Below are positions 15,901-19,793 of a stretch of 19,793 nucleotides of DNA, piece after piece (position 1 is the first letter of the stretch; the number at the start of each line of letters is the position of its first letter). The translations under genes were made by a program, and so were the position numbers. The DNA lies in contig JAOUCV010000004.1 in assembly GCA_029859555.1 (NCBI GenBank), forward strand, positions 1-19,793. Reading direction: 5' to 3'. The notes under the pieces were generated by a model that saw only the letters and a program-made list of their open reading frames with translations, had not been told where the DNA came from and made no database searches. The stretch comes from Gammaproteobacteria bacterium (GTDB taxonomy: Bacteria > Pseudomonadota > Gammaproteobacteria > UBA9214).

Positions 15901-15930
15901 GCACCCTTTTGTTGCATCTGGTGTATTACG

Positions 15931-15985
15931 CCGGCACGGAAAAATATTTACTATTTCTGGCCTGTGCCGGTCGAATCACGACCGG
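15931..15985 (+). promoter_or_regulatory. Two overlapping, mutually exclusive hairpins in the murU leader region
   Basis: CCGGCACGG (15931-15939) can pair with CCTGTGCCGG (15961-15970, one bulged T). CCGGTCG (15967-15973) can pair perfectly with CGACCGG (15979-15985) across a five-base AATCA loop. The two stems share 15967-15970, so only one can form at a time. No T-run follows either stem, so neither looks like an intrinsic terminator. The region lies 21-76 bases before the murU ATG. A regulatory role is inference; the base pairing is direct. Confidence 0.4.
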
Positions 15986-15997
15986 GTAATCCTGTAA

Positions 15998-16675
<678 letters not shown>

Positions 16676-16727
16676 TGGTGCTGCCTGCCAGCAACCGGCA
16701 ACACCGGATCTGACGAGTAACAGGGCT

Positions 16728-18164
16728 ATGGGCCAGGAAATCGAGGCAGCGAGATTTACACCGAATGACTTCGTTGAGTATGCAGAACGCCTGCATGCCG
16801 AAACAGCTTTGCTGGGCGAATGGTTCGATGCCGATATTTTTTCTCCACGTGATCGCATGGGTGGCTATGAACTCGAGGCCTGGCTGATCGACAGTCAGGC
16901 GCGCCCGGCACCATTGAACCAGGCCTTTCTGAAGCAGCTTGATAACCCGATGGTGGTGCCGGAACTGTCATGCTTCAATGTCGAACTCAATGATCACCCG
17001 CAACACCTGTCGGGGTCGGCGTTCAGCCGTTTTGAAGCGAGTCTCGGTGCGACCTGGAAACAATGCAAACAGGCGGCAGAAACCCTGCATGCGCGTCTGT
17101 TAATGATTGGTATCCTGCCAACGCTGCAGGAATCAGAGCTGACGCAGGCCAATATGTCTGACCTGAAGCGTTATCGTGCGCTCAATGAGCAGATACTGCG
17201 GCTGCGTGAGGGACGGCCGCTGCAACTGGATATCAGCGGCCAGCAGCCTCTGCGGGTGGCACACAATAACGTCATGCTGGAGGCGGCGACTACCTCCTTT
17301 CAGCTGCACCTTAAAATACATCCGCGTGACGCGAAACGTGCCATGAACGCAGCCATGATTGCCTCGGCACCGATGGTAGCTGTCGCGGCGAACTCGCCCT
17401 GGCTGTTTGGCCATAATCTTTGGAGTGAGACGCGCATTCCCCTGTTTGAACAATCAGTCGAGGTGGGTGGTTTCGCCGGTGCCAGTCATGGACCGATGCG
17501 GCGGGTAACCTTTGGTTCCGGCTATGTGAGGAAGTCTGTTTTCGAATGTTTTGTCGAGAACGAAGAGCATTATCCCTTGCTTTTGCCAATGCCGTTTCAT
17601 GACGGACTTGACCAGATGTCACATGTACGCTTGCACAATGGCACTATCTGGCGCTGGAACCGGCCACTGATTGGTTTTGATTATGACGCTATGCCGCACC
17701 TGCGTATTGAACATCGCACTATACCCGGTGGCCCGACAATCCTGGATATGATCGCCAACGCTGCCCTGTTTTACGGGCTTATGCAGACGTTGATGACGGC
17801 AGATATTCCTCCGGAGGAACAACTGGCCTTTTCCGTGGCGCGCGATAATTTTTATACCGCTGCACATCACGGGCTGGATGCGCAGGTCACCTGGCTGGAT
17901 GGCAACCGTGGCAGTGTGCAGAAACTGTTACTGGAGAAGCTGCTGCCGATGGCAAGACAGGGTTTGCAGCAACTGGAGATAGACGTCGACGATATCAACC
18001 GCTACCTTGCAATTATTGAAGCCCGTTTGCTGACTGGCCAGACAGGTACCGCCTGGCAGCGTGCCTACGTGGAACAGCATGGCGACAACCTGGCAGCAAT
18101 GACGCAGGCGTATCATGCACATCAGGAAACAGGCGCGCCGGTGCATGAATGGGATTTGAAGTAA
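16728..18164 (+). CDS. GCS2-type carboxylate-amine ligase (glutamate-cysteine ligase family protein)
   Basis: This 478-residue cytoplasmic enzyme belongs to the glutamine-synthetase-like GCS2 superfamily, which joins a carboxylate to an amine with ATP. Supporting blocks are GGYELEAWLID (45-55, metal-binding Glu48/Glu50), PELSCFNVELN (78-88, Glu86), a central block LQLHLKIHPRDA-like at about 190-202, AANSPWLFGHN (220-230) and HLRIEHRTIPGGPT (324-337, basic residues for nucleotide or substrate). It is not the E. coli GshA type, and its true substrates are unknown; calling it gamma-glutamylcysteine synthetase would over-reach. The ATG at 16728 is 52 bases after murU, with only a weak AGGG-like ribosome binding site. 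The next gene, a zinc amide hydrolase homologue, begins 13 bases after the stop codon, implying a linked make-and-cleave function or joint processing. Confidence 0.82.
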   Translation: MGQEIEAARFTPNDFVEYAERLHAETALLGEWFDADIFSPRDRMGGYELEAWLIDSQARPAPLNQAFLKQLDNPMVVPELSCFNVELNDHPQHLSGSAFSRFEASLGATWKQCKQAAETLHARLLMIGILPTLQESELTQANMSDLKRYRALNEQILRLREGRPLQLDISGQQPLRVAHNNVMLEAATTSFQLHLKIHPRDAKRAMNAAMIASAPMVAVAANSPWLFGHNLWSETRIPLFEQSVEVGGFAGASHGPMRRVTFGSGYVRKSVFECFVENEEHYPLLLPMPFHDGLDQMSHVRLHNGTIWRWNRPLIGFDYDAMPHLRIEHRTIPGGPTILDMIANAALFYGLMQTLMTADIPPEEQLAFSVARDNFYTAAHHGLDAQVTWLDGNRGSVQKLLLEKLLPMARQGLQQLEIDVDDINRYLAIIEARLLTGQTGTAWQRAYVEQHGDNLAAMTQAYHAHQETGAPVHEWDLK

Positions 18165-18177
18165 CTGGAAATAAATA

Positions 18178-19191
18178 ATGCTCAATGAAATAAATAAACT
18201 GCCTGACGGGCTGCTGGAATGCCCGATGGAATCACTCGAGAGTTTGCTCGGCGGGCCGACCCTGATACATCTGCCGGGGCGACGGCCCGAGCCCCTGTTC
18301 ATAACAGTGCTGGCTCATGGTAACGAAAGTACCGGTTTTTACGCGCTGCAGGCGTTGCTGAAAAAATACCATAACCAGGAATTGCCGCGTGCCCTGTCAG
18401 TCTTTATCGGTAATGTCGCTGCAGCCAGCGAGGGCCTGCGTTTTCTGGACGGGCAGTCGGATTACAACCGTGTCTGGCCGGGAACCGAAGAGCCAGATGC
18501 GCCGGAAGCCGTCATGATGCAACAGGTGGTGGAGAGCATGCGTGCGCGCAAGGCCTTTGCCAGTATTGATGTTCACAATAATACCGGTATCAATCCACAC
18601 TACGGCTGTATCAACCGTGTCGATAACCAGTTCCTGCATCTGGCCTCGCTGTTCAGCCGCACCGTGGTGTATTTTATTCGCCCAACGGGCGTGCAATCCA
18701 TGGCGATGTCCGGTGTCTGTCCTGCGGTGACCATTGAGTGCGGCAAGCCTGACCATGAATATGGCACGGCACATGCCCATGATTACATGGATGCCTGCCT
18801 GCATCTGGCGGAGTTGCCACAACATCCGGTCGCTTCACATGATGTGGACCTGTTTCACACGGTTGCGGTTGTGAAAATCCCTGCAGCAGTCAGTTTTGGT
18901 TTTGGCGATGCTGCTGTTGATCTGCAACTGGTGGGTAATATCGATCATCTGAATTTCAGGGAGCTGCCGGCAGGAACCGGGCTGGGCCAGGTGAGAGCAG
19001 GCGCGGATGTCTGGCTGGAAGTTAGCGACGATAACAAACAGTCGGCGTATGAGCGTTATTTCAGTATTGAAGACGGCATGCTGGTAACGGCACGACCGTT
19101 AATGCCGTCGATGTTTACCCTTGATGAACGCATCATCCGCCAGGATTGCCTCGGCTATCTAATGGAGAAGCTGTTGCCGGAAAGCGGCTGA
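18178..19191 (+). CDS. Succinylglutamate desuccinylase/aspartoacylase-family zinc hydrolase (M14-like)
   Basis: This 337-residue protein of the AstE/AspA family has the metallocarboxypeptidase fold. Zinc ligands His47 and Glu50 lie in LAHGNESTG, the third ligand His133 in SIDVHNNTG, and the catalytic Glu187 in VTIECG; all key residues are present, so an active amide hydrolase is likely. GNVAAASEGLRFLDGQSDYNR (about 80-100) is the usual substrate-side segment with an Asn/Arg pair. A beta-rich C-terminal domain (about 225-337) follows, as in aspartoacylases. Relatives remove acyl groups from amino acids such as succinylglutamate or N-acetylaspartate. No arginine-catabolism (ast) genes are nearby, so an AstE role is unlikely. 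It starts 13 bases after the GCS2-type ligase with GGAAAT upstream. Its TGA stop is followed by C and then by the next reading frame in the same phase. Confidence 0.85.
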   Translation: MLNEINKLPDGLLECPMESLESLLGGPTLIHLPGRRPEPLFITVLAHGNESTGFYALQALLKKYHNQELPRALSVFIGNVAAASEGLRFLDGQSDYNRVWPGTEEPDAPEAVMMQQVVESMRARKAFASIDVHNNTGINPHYGCINRVDNQFLHLASLFSRTVVYFIRPTGVQSMAMSGVCPAVTIECGKPDHEYGTAHAHDYMDACLHLAELPQHPVASHDVDLFHTVAVVKIPAAVSFGFGDAAVDLQLVGNIDHLNFRELPAGTGLGQVRAGADVWLEVSDDNKQSAYERYFSIEDGMLVTARPLMPSMFTLDERIIRQDCLGYLMEKLLPESG

Positions 19192-19200
19192 CTGGTTACC

Positions 19201-19793
19201 GTGGTCTCACTTTCTCCCCACCTGTTGCTGGCGCTGTCCGGCCACGGTTTCGGACACCTGGCGCAGGCAGCACCGGTTGTGAATGCACTGCGCAAGCAGT
19301 TACCACAGTTGCTTCTCAGCGTTTGTGGCAGCCTGCCGCGCGCAGTGGTGGCTGCCAGGCTTGATGGTGAATTTGCTTACCAGCAGATAGATCTGGACCC
19401 GGTATTACGCATGCGCAGTGCCTGGGAAGTGGATACCCGTGCATCAACACAGGTCTACCGCTCGTTTCATCGTGACTGGCAATCCGGGTTGCAGTCGGAT
19501 CTCGATTTGTTGCAGCAGTTACAGCCTGACCTGGTGCTGGCAGATATACCCTATCGCATACTGTCGGCTGCCGCAGAACGGAAAATTCCGACAGTGGCAT
19601 TGTGCTCGCTGAACTGGGCGAGCATCTACGCGGCTTACTGCGACGACAGTTCTGAAGACCGGCAGATCATCGAGCAAATGAATATTGCTTATCGTTCTGC
19701 AAGAATGTTTCTTGCGCCGACGCCATCGATCAGCATGCCGGAGCTGGATAATGTGACTGCTATCGGCCCCATCGCGCGTTCCGGGCGGCGACA
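19201..19793 (+). CDS. GT-B glycosyltransferase-like protein related to the N-terminal domain of arabinokinase, partial
   Basis: The open frame runs off the right edge; 197 codons are visible. It opens with a GT-B Rossmann half: LLLALSGHGFGHLAQAAPVV, where SGHGFGH resembles the nucleotide-sugar loop of MurG-like enzymes. The arrangement of SGHGFGH, then a stretch of charged helices, then LVLADIPYRILSAAAERKIP, then SLNWASIYAAYC, then MPELDNV, closely recalls the non-kinase N-terminal domain of plant L-arabinokinase and bacterial relatives, as I remember that family. Whether a GHMP kinase domain follows cannot be seen. GTG 19201 is the likely start, nine bases after the preceding TGA; CTG 19192 is an alternative with GGAAAG about eight bases upstream. 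It is tightly linked to the ligase and zinc-hydrolase genes. Confidence 0.72.
   Translation, partial: MVSLSPHLLLALSGHGFGHLAQAAPVVNALRKQLPQLLLSVCGSLPRAVVAARLDGEFAYQQIDLDPVLRMRSAWEVDTRASTQVYRSFHRDWQSGLQSDLDLLQQLQPDLVLADIPYRILSAAAERKIPTVALCSLNWASIYAAYCDDSSEDRQIIEQMNIAYRSARMFLAPTPSISMPELDNVTAIGPIARSGRR

Overview
The window reads as a chromosomal segment of a gammaproteobacterium, with GC in the mid-50s percent by eye. The main evidence is the minus-strand order lptD, surA, pdxA, the classic gammaproteobacterial outer-membrane biogenesis and pyridoxal-phosphate operon. Peptidoglycan-recycling genes of the AmgK/MurU pathway, best known from pseudomonads, are also present. I cannot name a genus. Coding density is very high: no gap between genes exceeds about 150 bases. 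I saw no RNA genes, CRISPR arrays or insertion sequences.

Left arm (1-4947, minus strand): lptD (LPS insertion at the outer membrane), surA (periplasmic chaperone for outer-membrane proteins, here with a possible lipobox and a long N-terminal linker) and the 5' three quarters of pdxA (vitamin B6 synthesis), which runs off the left edge. LptD carries a nine-base tandem repeat in its N-terminal linker. LptD is itself a known SurA client in model species.

Middle (5079-13389, plus strand): a divergent two-gene RND efflux pair (periplasmic adaptor plus inner-membrane pump, no outer-membrane channel gene); amgK; then a compact run of five small genes: a YjdF-type membrane protein, an unknown three-helix membrane protein, a glutathione S-transferase-like protein, an exported protein with two BON-like domains, and a 130-residue protein that looks like a degenerate receiver fold.

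Right arm (13537-19793, plus strand): a large secreted subtilase-like protein with thrombospondin-3 repeats and a C-terminal dockerin-like domain, in which the catalytic histidine position appears to be glutamate; murU, about 5.5 kb away from its usual partner amgK and preceded by two mutually exclusive hairpins; and a tight set of a GCS2-type carboxylate-amine ligase, an aspartoacylase/AstE-type zinc hydrolase, and a GT-B protein (cut by the right edge) resembling the N-terminal domain of plant arabinokinase. The ligase, hydrolase and GT-B trio is the best candidate here for an undescribed pathway. Its chemistry (amide bond formation, amide hydrolysis, sugar handling) is inferred only from family membership.
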